Source: Oscillospiraceae bacterium
Lineage (GTDB): Bacteria; Bacillota; Clostridia; Oscillospirales; Ruminococcaceae
Length of the DNA stretch: 51,004 nt
Assembly (NCBI GenBank): GCA_017847885.1
Contig: JAGAUA010000023.1
Location: forward strand, 1 to 51,004
Direction of reading: 5' to 3'
Under the pieces are notes generated by a model, which saw nothing but the letters and a program-made list of their open reading frames with translations, made no database searches and was not told the origin of the DNA. Positions 33,205-41,207 of this stretch are shown here, piece after piece; the stretch's first letter is position 1; every line of letters begins with the position of its first letter. A program made the translations under genes and the position numbers.

Positions 33205-35742
33205 ATGAATAAGCTTACAAAACAAATTACCGCTGCGGTAACAGCGGCAGCACTTGCGCTGACCCTTACCGCCTGCGGAGGAGGTAACGGGGGAGCCGGC
33301 GGCTCGGGCAAGGGCAAGAACGCTATTGCCTCAAAGGAACACGTATATTCCGCGCAAAAAATTGAAATTCCCGACGGCTTTGATTATATAAACACTATGC
33401 TTTATGCAGACGAAAAGTTTTATATAATCGGTGAAAAGTCGGAATTTATCAAGGCGGACGGCAGCTCTGCCGATACCGCTGCCGAAACAACAGCCGAAAC
33501 GACAGAGGAAACAACTGCCGCAGAAGCAGCGGAAGATGCTGATGTAGATGTAGTTGCAGAAACAGCTGTACAGGTCGCAGACGACATGGCTATTGCGGTT
33601 ACGGAAAGCTCGGAAGAAGAAGGCATTTACGTCAGCAAGACTATCATGCGCATAATGAATATTGACGGCACTGTCGAAAAGGATGTTGTTCTTGTTAACA
33701 ACGACGGAACATCGGGAGTAAGCTCCTACATATCAAATGTTGCTGTCGGTAAGGACGGCACTATCTTCGCTCTCCAGAATTACTACGAATGGAATGAAAC
33801 AACAGGCGAGTCAAAGGAAGACAACTTTATTGTAAAGTTCGGCAGCGACGGCACGGAGCTTTCCAAAACAAGCCTTTCAAAGGTAAAGGATTCCCTTTCC
33901 GAGGACGAGTATTTCTACGTTGACAACTTTATCCCCGCTGATGACGGCACGTTTATTATCAGCTCCAACAACGCATTTTACGGCGTTGACGAAAGCGGTG
34001 CATTAAAGTATACTATCACGAACGAAAATGCAAACGACAACACATGGATGGGCGGTCTTTATAAGGGCGGCGACGGACGGCTTTTCACTTCCATAACTAC
34101 AAGCAGAATGGAAGGTGAAGACTATAAGAGTGAGACGCAGCTTTATGAGATAGATACCGTAAATAAAAAGCTTGGCACAAGCTATCCTTATTCCCAGAAC
34201 GGCACCATCATGAGCGGTACCGAAAAGTATGACCTGCTTATCTCAAGGGATTCGGGTCTTTACGGCTACGACGTTGAAACGGGCAATTCAGAGATAGTTA
34301 TCGACTGGCTCAAGTCGGGTATTGATACAACTGCAATGAACTGGAACTGCACTACCGTGCTCCCCGACGGAAGAGTTCTCTGCGTTACATATGATTACGA
34401 ATACAGCGGCGGAAACAGCTATGGCTGGTCAAACAACGACCTTGTCATCAACATTCTTACCGAGGTCAATCCCGAGGATATTCCGGACAAAAAGCTTGTA
34501 AAGCTCTACGCTATTTATCTTGACCTTAACGTAAAGCGTCAGGTACTCCAGTTCAACAAGACAAATCAGGAGTACGAGATAGAGCTTACCTCATATGAGG
34601 ACTATGCCGCAAACGACTATATGGACGCGGTAAACAAGCTCAACAACGACCTTATCTCGGGCAACGTTCCCGACATTCTCGTTATCGACAGCAACCTGCC
34701 CGTAAACAGCTATATTTCCAAGGGGCTTTTTGCTGACCTTTACGAGTACATGGACAAGGACGAGACCTTAAACCGCAGCGATTATGTTGAAAGCCTGTTC
34801 AAGGCGTGCGAGGTAAACGGCAAGCTTTACGAGCTTGTTCCCAGCTTCGGAATTTCAACCATCATCGGCAAGACCTCCGATGTTGGCGCAGAGCAGGGCT
34901 GGACTATGGCTGACCTTGCCGCACTTGCCGACGCTAACCCCGACAAGTCGGTCTTCGGAGATGCAATGAGCAGCAGTCAGTTCTTCAACACTATTTTCAG
35001 CGGTGCATACGAAAGCTTCATCGACCCCGAAACGGGCAAGTGCTCCTTTAACTCCGAGGAATTTATAGGCACTCTTGAATTTGCAAAGCGCTTCCCCAAG
35101 GAAATTGACTACGATAAGCTTTACGACGACCCCAACTACTGGAACGATTATCAGTCTCAGTACCGCAACGGCAAGACGCTTCTTTACAATACAAACATAT
35201 ATAATTTCATCAATGTACGCGAAATTGAGCAGGGCACCTTCGGCGCTCCCGTGACCTTCAAGGGATATCCCGGAGTATCGGGCAGCGGCTCGGTATTCAC
35301 CATAGGCTCAAGCAGCGTTGCAATGTCTGCGAAGTCCTCTAACCCCGACGGCGCATGGAGCTTTATAAAGTATTTCCTTTCGGAGGAATATCAGGACCAG
35401 ATATCCTACAACTTCCCGATAAAGAAGTCCTCCCTTGAAAAGCTTGCGCAGAAGGCAAAGGAAAAGCCTTTCTACATGGACGAAAACGATAAAAAGGTCG
35501 AGTACGACAACGAGTACTGGCTGGGCAACGAGAGCATAAAGATCGGCGTAAACACCGACGAGGACAATCAGAGAATAATGGACCTTATCAACTCCACCAC
35601 TCAAGTGGCGCGCTACGACAAGGACATCACCAAGATCATCGAGGAGGAGACCTCGGCATTCTTTGAGGGACAGAAATCGGCGCAGGAGGTTGCGGATATT
35701 ATCCAGAACCGCGCGCAGAACTACATTGACGAAAACAGATAA
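33205..35742 (+). CDS. large lipoprotein: propeller-like N-terminal half plus solute-binding domain
   Basis: 845 residues. Lipoprotein signal ending TLTAC with Cys24. Residues about 45-430 have the repeating GxDGTxFxxxxYxY and W-rich strand pattern of a beta-propeller (GKDGTIFALQNYYEW, PADDGTFIISSNNAF, PDGRVLCVTYDYE); inside it an acidic Thr/Ala/Glu insertion lies at about 88-130. From about residue 430 the sequence is an extracellular solute-binding protein family 1 domain (VNKLNNDLISGNVPDILVID, NPDGAWSFIKYFLS, GQKSAQEVADIIQNRAQ at the end). Ordinary binding proteins are 400-550 residues. GGAAGGAT precedes the ATG. Likely receptor for the two permeases. Terminator follows. The propeller reading is inferred. 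Confidence 0.85.
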   Translation: MNKLTKQITAAVTAAALALTLTACGGGNGGAGGSGKGKNAIASKEHVYSAQKIEIPDGFDYINTMLYADEKFYIIGEKSEFIKADGSSADTAAETTAETTEETTAAEAAEDADVDVVAETAVQVADDMAIAVTESSEEEGIYVSKTIMRIMNIDGTVEKDVVLVNNDGTSGVSSYISNVAVGKDGTIFALQNYYEWNETTGESKEDNFIVKFGSDGTELSKTSLSKVKDSLSEDEYFYVDNFIPADDGTFIISSNNAFYGVDESGALKYTITNENANDNTWMGGLYKGGDGRLFTSITTSRMEGEDYKSETQLYEIDTVNKKLGTSYPYSQNGTIMSGTEKYDLLISRDSGLYGYDVETGNSEIVIDWLKSGIDTTAMNWNCTTVLPDGRVLCVTYDYEYSGGNSYGWSNNDLVINILTEVNPEDIPDKKLVKLYAIYLDLNVKRQVLQFNKTNQEYEIELTSYEDYAANDYMDAVNKLNNDLISGNVPDILVIDSNLPVNSYISKGLFADLYEYMDKDETLNRSDYVESLFKACEVNGKLYELVPSFGISTIIGKTSDVGAEQGWTMADLAALADANPDKSVFGDAMSSSQFFNTIFSGAYESFIDPETGKCSFNSEEFIGTLEFAKRFPKEIDYDKLYDDPNYWNDYQSQYRNGKTLLYNTNIYNFINVREIEQGTFGAPVTFKGYPGVSGSGSVFTIGSSSVAMSAKSSNPDGAWSFIKYFLSEEYQDQISYNFPIKKSSLEKLAQKAKEKPFYMDENDKKVEYDNEYWLGNESIKIGVNTDEDNQRIMDLINSTTQVARYDKDITKIIEEETSAFFEGQKSAQEVADIIQNRAQNYIDENR

Positions 35743-35751
35743 CCAATAAAA

Positions 35752-35790
35752 TAAGGGTATCGAACAATTTAAGTTCGGTACCCTTTTGGT
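35752..35790 (+). terminator. terminator of the hybrid transporter operon
   Basis: AAGGGTATCGAAC, loop, AGTTCGGTACCCTTTTGGTTT, ten bases after the stop. Confidence 0.88.
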
Positions 35791-35808
35791 TTGGTGCAAT
35801 TTCAATAA

Positions 35809-35829
35809 CGGGCGGATAATATCCGCCCG
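35809..35829. repeat. dispersed palindrome CGGGCGGATAA...CCGCCCG
   Basis: A 21-bp near-perfect palindrome of the family described at 4748-4838, lying between two convergent terminators. Confidence 0.6.
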
Positions 35830-35839
35830 ATAAAACAGA

Positions 35840-35869
35840 AAAGGGGTACCGCGCCGGGTACCCTTTTTT
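35840..35869 (-). terminator. terminator of the HD-GYP gene
   Basis: Minus strand AAAAAAGGGTACC, CGGCGC loop, GGTACCCCTTTT, at the end of the HD-GYP gene. Confidence 0.75.
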
Positions 35870-36966
35870 CACATATTGATAAGCTTTTGGTGCTTGTTTT
35901 CTTCAAGAAGCTCCGTGATAACAATATTCAGACAGTTCAAGTCCCACGAAAGGTCGTATGTCCTGTCCGCGCCTACTACCGCAACCAAAGGACGGAGTGG
36001 CTGGTCGGGATAATTCTTCATTACGTACGCTTCCTCGCCGTTGGAGAGCTTTACCTTTGAGCCTGTGGGGAAGGGCGCGACCTTTCTCAGAAAAGCATTT
36101 ACGATACGCTCGTCAAAGTGGGTGTCAACGCTGCCCATGATAAGCTCGATCACCTCGTTGGGGGGGCTGGGATTTCTGTACGGACGGTTTGAGGTAAGTG
36201 CGTCGTAAACGTCCGCCACCGCGATTATCTTTGCATAGGGGTGTATCTCATTGCCTTTGAGATGATTGGGGTAACCCGTGCCGTTCATTTTTTCATGGTG
36301 ACCCACAATTCCGCGGTATATATTTTCGTTAACAAGATTTCTTTCCTTGAGGTGTGCCGCCGCCTGAACGGGGTGAAGCTTTACCACCTCAAACTCCTCG
36401 TCGGTGAGCCTGCCGGGCTTGTTGATTATCTCAATGGGTATCGCGACCTTCCCGATGTCGTGAAGAAGTCCTGCAAGTCCCAGCTCGTTAAGCATAGCCG
36501 TTGGGAAGCCAAGCTCTATGCCTATCGCAATTGACATTATGGCAACGCTCAGGCTGTGGTGATAGGTGTAATCGTCGTACATCTTGATATCGGCAATGTT
36601 GATAAGGATATCCTTCTGTGAGGAAAGTCCGTCGATAAGCTGCTGTGCAGTCTCGCCGATAGCGTCGATATCGCTTTGCTGAACGCCCTTGCCGCCGTCG
36701 ATAAAATTGTCGGCAAGGCTCTGGATATTTGAGATAGCCTCATCGCGTATCTCCTGATTTATGGACGAGATCACGCGGACCTCGCTTCTTACGGTGTCAA
36801 TGTACGCGCCGTCGATTTTCGAGCCGTTAAGCTGTGTTATCTGAACGTCGGTAAGCTTCTGACCTGCTTTAAGTACCGCAGAGGAACGGGATGCATTATC
36901 AAAATAATGTATGTCCCTCGCCAGACACATTCCCGGCAGAAGATCGTCATTTCTTACAAATACCAT
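35869..36966 (-). CDS. HD-GYP domain protein, probable cyclic-di-GMP phosphodiesterase
   Basis: 365 residues. An N-terminal region of about 70 residues (LLPGMCLARDI, VLKAGQKLTD, INQLNGSKI-type) common in cytosolic HD-GYP proteins, a linker helix, then the HD-GYP domain: HHS at 136-138, LLHDIGKVAIP with HD at 169-170, and GIVGHHEKMNGTGYP at 219-233, with all metal ligands and the GYP motif present. Expected to hydrolyse c-di-GMP. It has no transmembrane segment and no receiver domain. GGAGGG precedes the start at 36966. A 198-bp hairpin element lies 26 bp upstream of the start codon and must sit in, or have displaced, its promoter. Confidence 0.92.
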   Translation of the reverse strand: MVFVRNDDLLPGMCLARDIHYFDNASRSSAVLKAGQKLTDVQITQLNGSKIDGAYIDTVRSEVRVISSINQEIRDEAISNIQSLADNFIDGGKGVQQSDIDAIGETAQQLIDGLSSQKDILINIADIKMYDDYTYHHSLSVAIMSIAIGIELGFPTAMLNELGLAGLLHDIGKVAIPIEIINKPGRLTDEEFEVVKLHPVQAAAHLKERNLVNENIYRGIVGHHEKMNGTGYPNHLKGNEIHPYAKIIAVADVYDALTSNRPYRNPSPPNEVIELIMGSVDTHFDERIVNAFLRKVAPFPTGSKVKLSNGEEAYVMKNYPDQPLRPLVAVVGADRTYDLSWDLNCLNIVITELLEENKHQKLINM

Positions 36967-36992
36967 GTTGAGTGCCCTCCCTAAACAGCATT

Positions 36993-37190
36993 AAGGAAGT
37001 GCTGATTAAATCTGGTGCGCATGAATTGCGAAATTCAATCAAAGATTGAATTGTCAGATTTTTCGTCAGATTGCATCAAAACGACGCAGGAATACTTTCG
37101 TATTTCAAGGAGTTTTGGTGCGATATGGCGAAAAATATGCAAGCAAGATGCGTACCAAGCCGTTAGGCGTGATTTAATCAGCGCTTCCTT
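36993..37190. mobile_element. 198-bp hairpin element with 20-bp terminal inverted repeats (MITE-like)
   Basis: Left end AAGGAAGTGCTGATTAAATC (36993-37012); the right end (37171-37190) is its inverse with one mismatch. Further inside, TCTGGTGCGCAT pairs with ATGCGTACCAAG, ATTCAATC-AAA-GATTGAAT is a local hairpin, and the 25-base arms beginning ATTTTTCG and ending CAAAAC pair with only G-U exceptions and one mismatch. The whole element folds as one long branched hairpin. No open frame with a transposase. It is unrelated in end sequence to the element at 15812-15972. Confidence 0.78.
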
Positions 37191-37272
37191 GTGTTCCCCC
37201 GTAAAGCGCGGGAGACTTGGCTGCGTTGTCATACAGCAATAACAGGCTGCATATTATGTAAAAGACAAGCAA

Positions 37273-37512
37273 TTACTTCTTGAGCTGTGCAACACAATCA
37301 GCGCAGATGCACTTGCCTTTGAATTCCATGATGTTCTCATCGCTGCCGCAGAAAGCGCAAGCCTGCTTGTACTTCTTGAGGATGATCTTTTCGTCTTCAA
37401 CGTAAATTTCAAGAGCGTCCTTTTCGCCGATGCCAAGGCCGCGTCTGAGTTCGATAGGGAGAACTATTCTTCCGAGTTCATCAATTTTTCTAGTAATACC
37501 TGTTGCTTTCAT
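37273..37512 (-). CDS. AbrB-family regulator with C-terminal zinc-binding tail
   Basis: 79 residues. Residues 1-47 are the SpoVT/AbrB swapped-hairpin DNA-binding domain (GITRKIDELGRIVLPIELRR, then IYVEDEKIILKKY). The tail has two CxxC pairs, C52/C55 (CAFC) and C70/C73 (CADC), with an extra C68, and probably binds zinc. Such proteins are transition-state regulators controlling stationary-phase or sporulation genes in Clostridia. AAGGAGG lies 11 bases before the ATG at 37512. Own consensus promoter. The sporulation genes spmAB lie divergently upstream. Confidence 0.92.
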   Translation of the reverse strand: MKATGITRKIDELGRIVLPIELRRGLGIGEKDALEIYVEDEKIILKKYKQACAFCGSDENIMEFKGKCICADCVAQLKK

Positions 37513-37544
37513 GGTATTAACCTCCTTAGTTTTATTTCATGTTA

Positions 37545-37574
37545 AGTATAGCATATTTTGTATATATCTGTCAA
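37545..37574 (-). promoter_or_regulatory. promoter of the AbrB-family gene
   Basis: Minus strand TTGACA (37569-37574), 18-bp spacer, TATACT (37545-37550). Confidence 0.75.
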
Positions 37575-37806
37575 AAAACATTATGTTAATAATATTTACC
37601 AATTTATGAATATTAATAGCAGCTTATTACCATGCTAAAGGGAAAACTTTTGTTTGTTATAGCATATTTGTGCAAGCTTTTTACTTAAAAATATGTGCAT
37701 AATTAACAAATGGTTAAATTGGAATATATTTCATGTATAAAAATTATTACACAATTGTCAAAACATTTTGTTGAAAATCTTGCTAATTTTCTGTCAGAAC
37801 TTGTAA
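37575..37806. other. AT-rich intergenic region between abrB-like gene and spmA
   Basis: No gene seen. Upstream of spmA, AATATATTTC near 37723 and TTACACAAT near 37746 sit about 15 bp apart and loosely resemble a sigma-E sporulation promoter; this is weak. No palindromic operator noted. Confidence 0.4.
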
Positions 37807-37825
37807 GGAAAGGGTTGCATTTGTC

Positions 37826-38419
37826 ATGATGAAGTGGATTTTTGCGGCAATGCTTCTTATCGCGGTGGTAATGGGCGCAGGCACGGGACGCATGCCCCAA
37901 GTGTGCCAATCGGCGCTGAATTCCTGCGTGGACGCGGTGGAGCTGTTCATGTACCTGCTTGGCGGAATGTGTATGTGGGGCGGACTTATGCGCATTGCTG
38001 AAAAATCGGGGATATCCGATGTTATTGCAAAGCTGTTCAGACCCGTGCTGAAAAGGCTTTTCAAGGGGCTTGACCCCAACGGCAGGGCTTTCGGGGCGAT
38101 ATGCATGAACATAACCGCAAATCTGCTGGGGCTGGGCAACGCCGCAACGCCGCTGGGACTTGAAGCAATGAAACGGCTTGAGCAGGAGGAAAAGCCCGGC
38201 GAGGTAACCAGCCGCAACATGGTGATGTTCGTGGTGCTGAACACCGCTTCCATCACTATTATTCCTGCAACGGCAGCGTCTTTGCGGTTGAAGCACGGCT
38301 CTGCCGCACCAATGGAAATACTGCCCTGTGTGCTTGTGACCTCAGCCTGCGCCCTTGCGGCAGGACTTGCCTCCGCGGCGGCTCTGGACGGCTTATGGCG
38401 CGGAAAGGACGGAAAATGA
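37826..38419 (+). CDS. spmA: spore maturation protein A, nucleoside-recognition domain
   Basis: 197 residues, an integral membrane protein with about four to five helices. The nucleoside-recognition (gate) domain motif is seen around GGMCMWGGLMRIAEKSG, and the conserved NITANLLGLGNAATPLGLEAM follows near residue 93, diagnostic of SpmA. In Bacillus subtilis SpmA and SpmB act in spore core dehydration and heat resistance. GGAAAGGG is 11 bases before the ATG at 37826. Its stop overlaps the spmB start. Its presence suggests the organism, or its recent ancestor, sporulates. Confidence 0.93.
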   Translation: MMKWIFAAMLLIAVVMGAGTGRMPQVCQSALNSCVDAVELFMYLLGGMCMWGGLMRIAEKSGISDVIAKLFRPVLKRLFKGLDPNGRAFGAICMNITANLLGLGNAATPLGLEAMKRLEQEEKPGEVTSRNMVMFVVLNTASITIIPATAASLRLKHGSAAPMEILPCVLVTSACALAAGLASAAALDGLWRGKDGK

Positions 38420-38928
38420 GCGATTTTGTAATACCACTTTTCATTGCCCTGATAGCGGCGGCAGGACTGATAAAGCGTGTCGATATTTTCGGGGAATTCA
38501 TAGAGGGCGCACGGGAAAATCTGAAAGCCGCCTTTGAGATACTGCCTGCGCTTATCGCGCTGATGACGGCAATAGGAATGTTCAAGGCATCGGGCGCGGC
38601 GGACATTATAGCATTTGCGCTTTCACCGCTGACGGAGCTTCTGGGCTTTCCGAAGGAGTGCATACCTCTTGCGATAATCCGTCCCGTGTCGGGAAGCGGC
38701 GCTCTTGCGGTGTATGAGTCCATATTGAGGGAGGTATCCCCCGACAGCTTTCCGGGACGCGTTGCAAGCGTGATAATCGGCTCGACCGAAACGACCTTTT
38801 ACACCGTTGCGGTGTATTACGGCATAACAAAGGTGAAGAAAACGCGCCATGCCATAGCATCGTCCCTTACCGCAGATTTTACGGGATTTATTCTCAGCGC
38901 ACTGACGGTACGGCTGTTTTTGGGGTAA
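38416..38928 (+). CDS. spmB: spore maturation protein B, nucleoside-recognition domain
   Basis: 170 residues, membrane protein paired with SpmA. The family motif is RPVSGSGALAVYESI near residue 96 and STETTFYTVAVYYGI near residue 125. The ATG at 38416 overlaps the spmA stop (ATGA) and follows GAAAGGACGG; a longer in-frame start at 38395 lies inside spmA and is rejected. Last gene of the operon; a tRNA gene follows with its own promoter. Confidence 0.93.
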   Translation: MSDFVIPLFIALIAAAGLIKRVDIFGEFIEGARENLKAAFEILPALIALMTAIGMFKASGAADIIAFALSPLTELLGFPKECIPLAIIRPVSGSGALAVYESILREVSPDSFPGRVASVIIGSTETTFYTVAVYYGITKVKKTRHAIASSLTADFTGFILSALTVRLFLG

Positions 38929-38985
38929 TTATAGCAAATATAAATGTGAATATTGTGTAAATTATTATAAATATTAAATATCTGC

Positions 38986-39014
38986 TTGACTTTTTTACGT
39001 GTTTTTGGTATAAT
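38986..39014 (+). promoter_or_regulatory. promoter of tRNA-Lys
   Basis: TTGACT at 38986-38991, 17-bp spacer, TATAAT at 39009-39014; 40 bp before the tRNA. Confidence 0.8.
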
Positions 39015-39054
39015 AATTAAGCATTGTGACAAGCTATGCTAAGTTTAGTGCAAT

Positions 39055-39130
39055 GAGCCATTAGCTCAGTCGGCAGAGCATTTGACTTTTAATCAAAGGG
39101 TCTGGGGTTCAAATCCCCAATGGCTCACCA
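39055..39130 (+). tRNA. tRNA-Lys (anticodon UUU)
   Basis: A 76-nt cloverleaf: acceptor GAGCCAT / ATGGCTC, D-arm with GCTCAGTCGGCAGAGC, anticodon stem TTTGA / TCAAA with loop CTTTTAA (anticodon TTT at 39088-39090), T-arm CTGGGGTTCAAATCCCCAA-type, discriminator A and an encoded CCA end. Own promoter and terminator. The acceptor stem starts with G-C rather than the frequent GGG. Confidence 0.97.
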
Positions 39131-39142
39131 AATTTTATTAAA

Positions 39143-39176
39143 AACGGACACTCAATTTCTTGGGTGTTCGTTTTTT
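39143..39176 (+). terminator. terminator of tRNA-Lys
   Basis: ACGGACACTCAA, loop, TTGGGTGTTCGTTTTTTT. Confidence 0.85.
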
Positions 39177-39184
39177 TCTTTAAA

Positions 39185-39222
39185 CAAAAACGCCTGAAAA
39201 CCAATGGGATTTTCAGGCGTTT
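39185..39222 (-). terminator. terminator of the lipoprotein gene
   Basis: Minus strand AAACGCCTGAAAA, loop, TTTTCAGGCGTTTTTGTTT, ten bases after the lipoprotein stop. Confidence 0.88.
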
Positions 39223-39231
39223 GATATTGGT

Positions 39232-40602
39232 TTATTTTTCAAGAGGATTGTAGAAATTCATGGGGTCGTTTGCGTCTGCGAGGTAGTAGTATTCCTTGCC
39301 GTCATCAGGATTCTTTGCCTGAACAAGAAGGGTGTTTGTCTTGTTATCAAAGCCGCAGAATTTATAGTCGTCTGTGCCTTCAATGAGTGTATTTGTTTCA
39401 ATATTGTAGTAGAAATTAACATTGTTGTTATATGCCACAAAGATCTTATCGGAACTACCGCAATTCCTAAAAGTATCATTGCTGATGGTTCCTGGAATTG
39501 GTTCAAATAAAGGTTCGCCGTTCTTGTCAAATACGCCTGTATAATTTTTGCCATCGATCTTACAAGAAATCAATACGCATGTGTCAGTACAAGTGAGCAT
39601 GTTGACCATATTATATTCAGTGAGATCAAACAATACACGATTATCTGTGACTGGATTGATTACTGTATATTCGAAATTCATATCTTTTCGATAAGAAAGG
39701 AATTTGTTGTCATAGTCGTTTATAAAAGTTCCGAATGTTTCGCCTTCAGGTATAGTATCAGCAATGCAATCATTTGCGATGTCATACTTGATAAGACCTG
39801 TGCCGTCTATATAGAAATAGCAATGATCGGAATTTTCAGTATATGCGAAATTGAATAATCCACTATTGAATTTGCCTGCGCCAAGAACACGATCATTTTT
39901 CATATCATATAAAAATGATGATTCTGTTATATTGCGGTTTATGTGCATGCAGCGTATGAAGTCGGAGCAGATGCTATCAATATAACGATCTTTAAATGTG
40001 GAATTATTGAATAATTCGTTGTCTGATGACAATTCAGTGATCCAATTGCCATCATTTCCGATACAGCCTATTTCGTCTGCACCTTTGAATAAGTCGCCGC
40101 CTTTCTTAACATACACTGTATCATCTGCAAATGCAAATTGACAGTTATCGAAATAATATGGGAAAATTATGTGCTGTTTATCGTCATCGACAATGGTTTT
40201 GCCTGTTTCAGCATTGTATATCTTAAAATTATTGTAGATGAGTTTGCCGCTTATATCAGACCCATCGGGTACATCTTCATGAATCTTGATGATTTCGTTA
40301 TTAACAATATCATAGAGATAACGCTGTGTCTGACCATTAGAATCAGCCGCTTCAAAAAGCCAGGAGCTGTTTCTAAATAATTTGCTTTTGGTAATACAGG
40401 GCGCAATCTCGGGCACTGCTTCTGTAACTGTTGTTTCCTCGGTGACAGCTTCGGTCTTTTCGGCAGTTTCCGTTTTTTCAACCGTCGTTGTCTGCTCCTG
40501 CGCCGCTTCGGCAGCGGTTTCCGTGGTTTCCCCGTTTGCACCGCAGGCGGAAAGCGAAATAACCGCCGCAAGTGCAAGGCACAACGCTATGTTCTTTCTC
40601 AT
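39232..40602 (-). CDS. uncharacterised lipoprotein with propeller-like repeats
   Basis: 456 residues. Lipoprotein signal ending SLSAC with Cys20, a Thr/Glu/Ala linker to about residue 62, then about 390 residues of repeated strands such as YLYDIVNNEIIKI, FLYDMKNDRVLG, KYDIANDCIAD and YNIETNTLIEG, a pattern of DUF5050/propeller-like modules. No catalytic motif seen. The central part (about 39400-40350) is visibly more AT-rich than the ends and the neighbours. AGAGG precedes the start at 40602. Monocistronic: own promoter and terminator. Possibly a surface sensor or binding protein. Confidence 0.82.
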   Translation of the reverse strand: MRKNIALCLALAAVISLSACGANGETTETAAEAAQEQTTTVEKTETAEKTEAVTEETTVTEAVPEIAPCITKSKLFRNSSWLFEAADSNGQTQRYLYDIVNNEIIKIHEDVPDGSDISGKLIYNNFKIYNAETGKTIVDDDKQHIIFPYYFDNCQFAFADDTVYVKKGGDLFKGADEIGCIGNDGNWITELSSDNELFNNSTFKDRYIDSICSDFIRCMHINRNITESSFLYDMKNDRVLGAGKFNSGLFNFAYTENSDHCYFYIDGTGLIKYDIANDCIADTIPEGETFGTFINDYDNKFLSYRKDMNFEYTVINPVTDNRVLFDLTEYNMVNMLTCTDTCVLISCKIDGKNYTGVFDKNGEPLFEPIPGTISNDTFRNCGSSDKIFVAYNNNVNFYYNIETNTLIEGTDDYKFCGFDNKTNTLLVQAKNPDDGKEYYYLADANDPMNFYNPLEK

Positions 40603-40662
40603 AATATCATAACCTCTTTCTTCAAAACAAAATAAAGCTTAAAACACAAGCTTTTCTATGTT

Positions 40663-40691
40663 ATGATACCATAAAATATATCTGGTTGCAA
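40663..40691 (-). promoter_or_regulatory. promoter of the lipoprotein gene
   Basis: Minus strand TTGCAA (40686-40691), 17-bp spacer, TATCAT (40663-40668). An AAAGCTT...AAGCTTT hairpin lies in the leader. Confidence 0.55.
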
Positions 40692-40720
40692 TAGTAATCA
40701 TATCCAAAAGATAGTGTATT

Positions 40721-40743
40721 TATATAGCTGACAGCTATATAAT
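40721..40743 (+). promoter_or_regulatory. 21-bp palindromic operator overlapping the XRE gene promoter
   Basis: TATATAGCTG-A-CAGCTATATA at 40721-40741, with ten-base perfect arms; the -10 TATAAT is 40738-40743. Probable site of autorepression by the XRE protein encoded 35 bp downstream. Confidence 0.7.
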
Positions 40744-40778
40744 ATGTATATACACATTTATTTTCGGGCGGTATGGAT

Positions 40779-41090
40779 ATGAATTTGAAAGAAATAGGAA
40801 GCAGGATAAAAGCAGAACGCAAAAGCCAAAACCTTTCACAGGAAAAGCTGGCTGAAATAATAAACGTTTCTCCTCATTATATCTATGAGATAGAGAGAGG
40901 GCTTAAAGCTATGTCCCTTGAAACGCTCATTAACCTGTCAACAGCTTTGAATATTTCCACCGATTATGTCCTTTTCGGAGACAAGCAGAACAGCTCGCCG
41001 TCACTTGCAGAGCTGCTGAACGCTCTGGACGACCCACGCCGTCAAAAGGCTGAAAATGCCTTCAAAGCACTGTTACCGTATATAAAATGA
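40779..41090 (+). CDS. XRE-family helix-turn-helix regulator
   Basis: 103 residues. A Cro/CI-type helix-turn-helix occupies residues 4-60: IGSRIKAERKSQNLSQEKLAE, NVSPHYIYEIERGLK, and LETLINLSTALNISTDYVL, the SinR/xenobiotic-response pattern with the recognition helix at HYIYEIERG. The C-terminal 35 residues form a short helical oligomerisation tail. Two ATGs (40773, 40779): the second has GGGCGG seven bases upstream and is preferred. The 21-bp palindrome over its -10 suggests it represses itself. No other gene of a phage or plasmid is nearby. Confidence 0.88.
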   Translation: MNLKEIGSRIKAERKSQNLSQEKLAEIINVSPHYIYEIERGLKAMSLETLINLSTALNISTDYVLFGDKQNSSPSLAELLNALDDPRRQKAENAFKALLPYIK

Positions 41091-41119
41091 AAATATCCGT
41101 CCTAACTTATGCAACACAT

Positions 41120-41166
41120 AAAAAGCCCACAAATCCAATCTGGGAAAGGATTTGCGGGCTTTTTGC
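41120..41166 (+). terminator. terminator of the XRE gene
   Basis: AAAAAGCCCACAAATCC, 11-base loop, GGATTTGCGGGCTTTTT; works in both directions. Confidence 0.9.
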
Positions 41167-41207
41167 ATATTTTAGCTGACGAATTGCGGCAATCCTGCGG
41201 CGCTGAT

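Noticed and set aside
37720..37755. Sigma-E sporulation promoter for spmA
   Set aside because: The -35 and -10 like stretches match only loosely in very AT-rich DNA; too weak to annotate as a feature.
39055..39130. tRNA-Lys as the attachment site of an island carrying the CRISPR-Cas genes
   Set aside because: No integrase gene and no second copy of the tRNA 3' end were found in the window.
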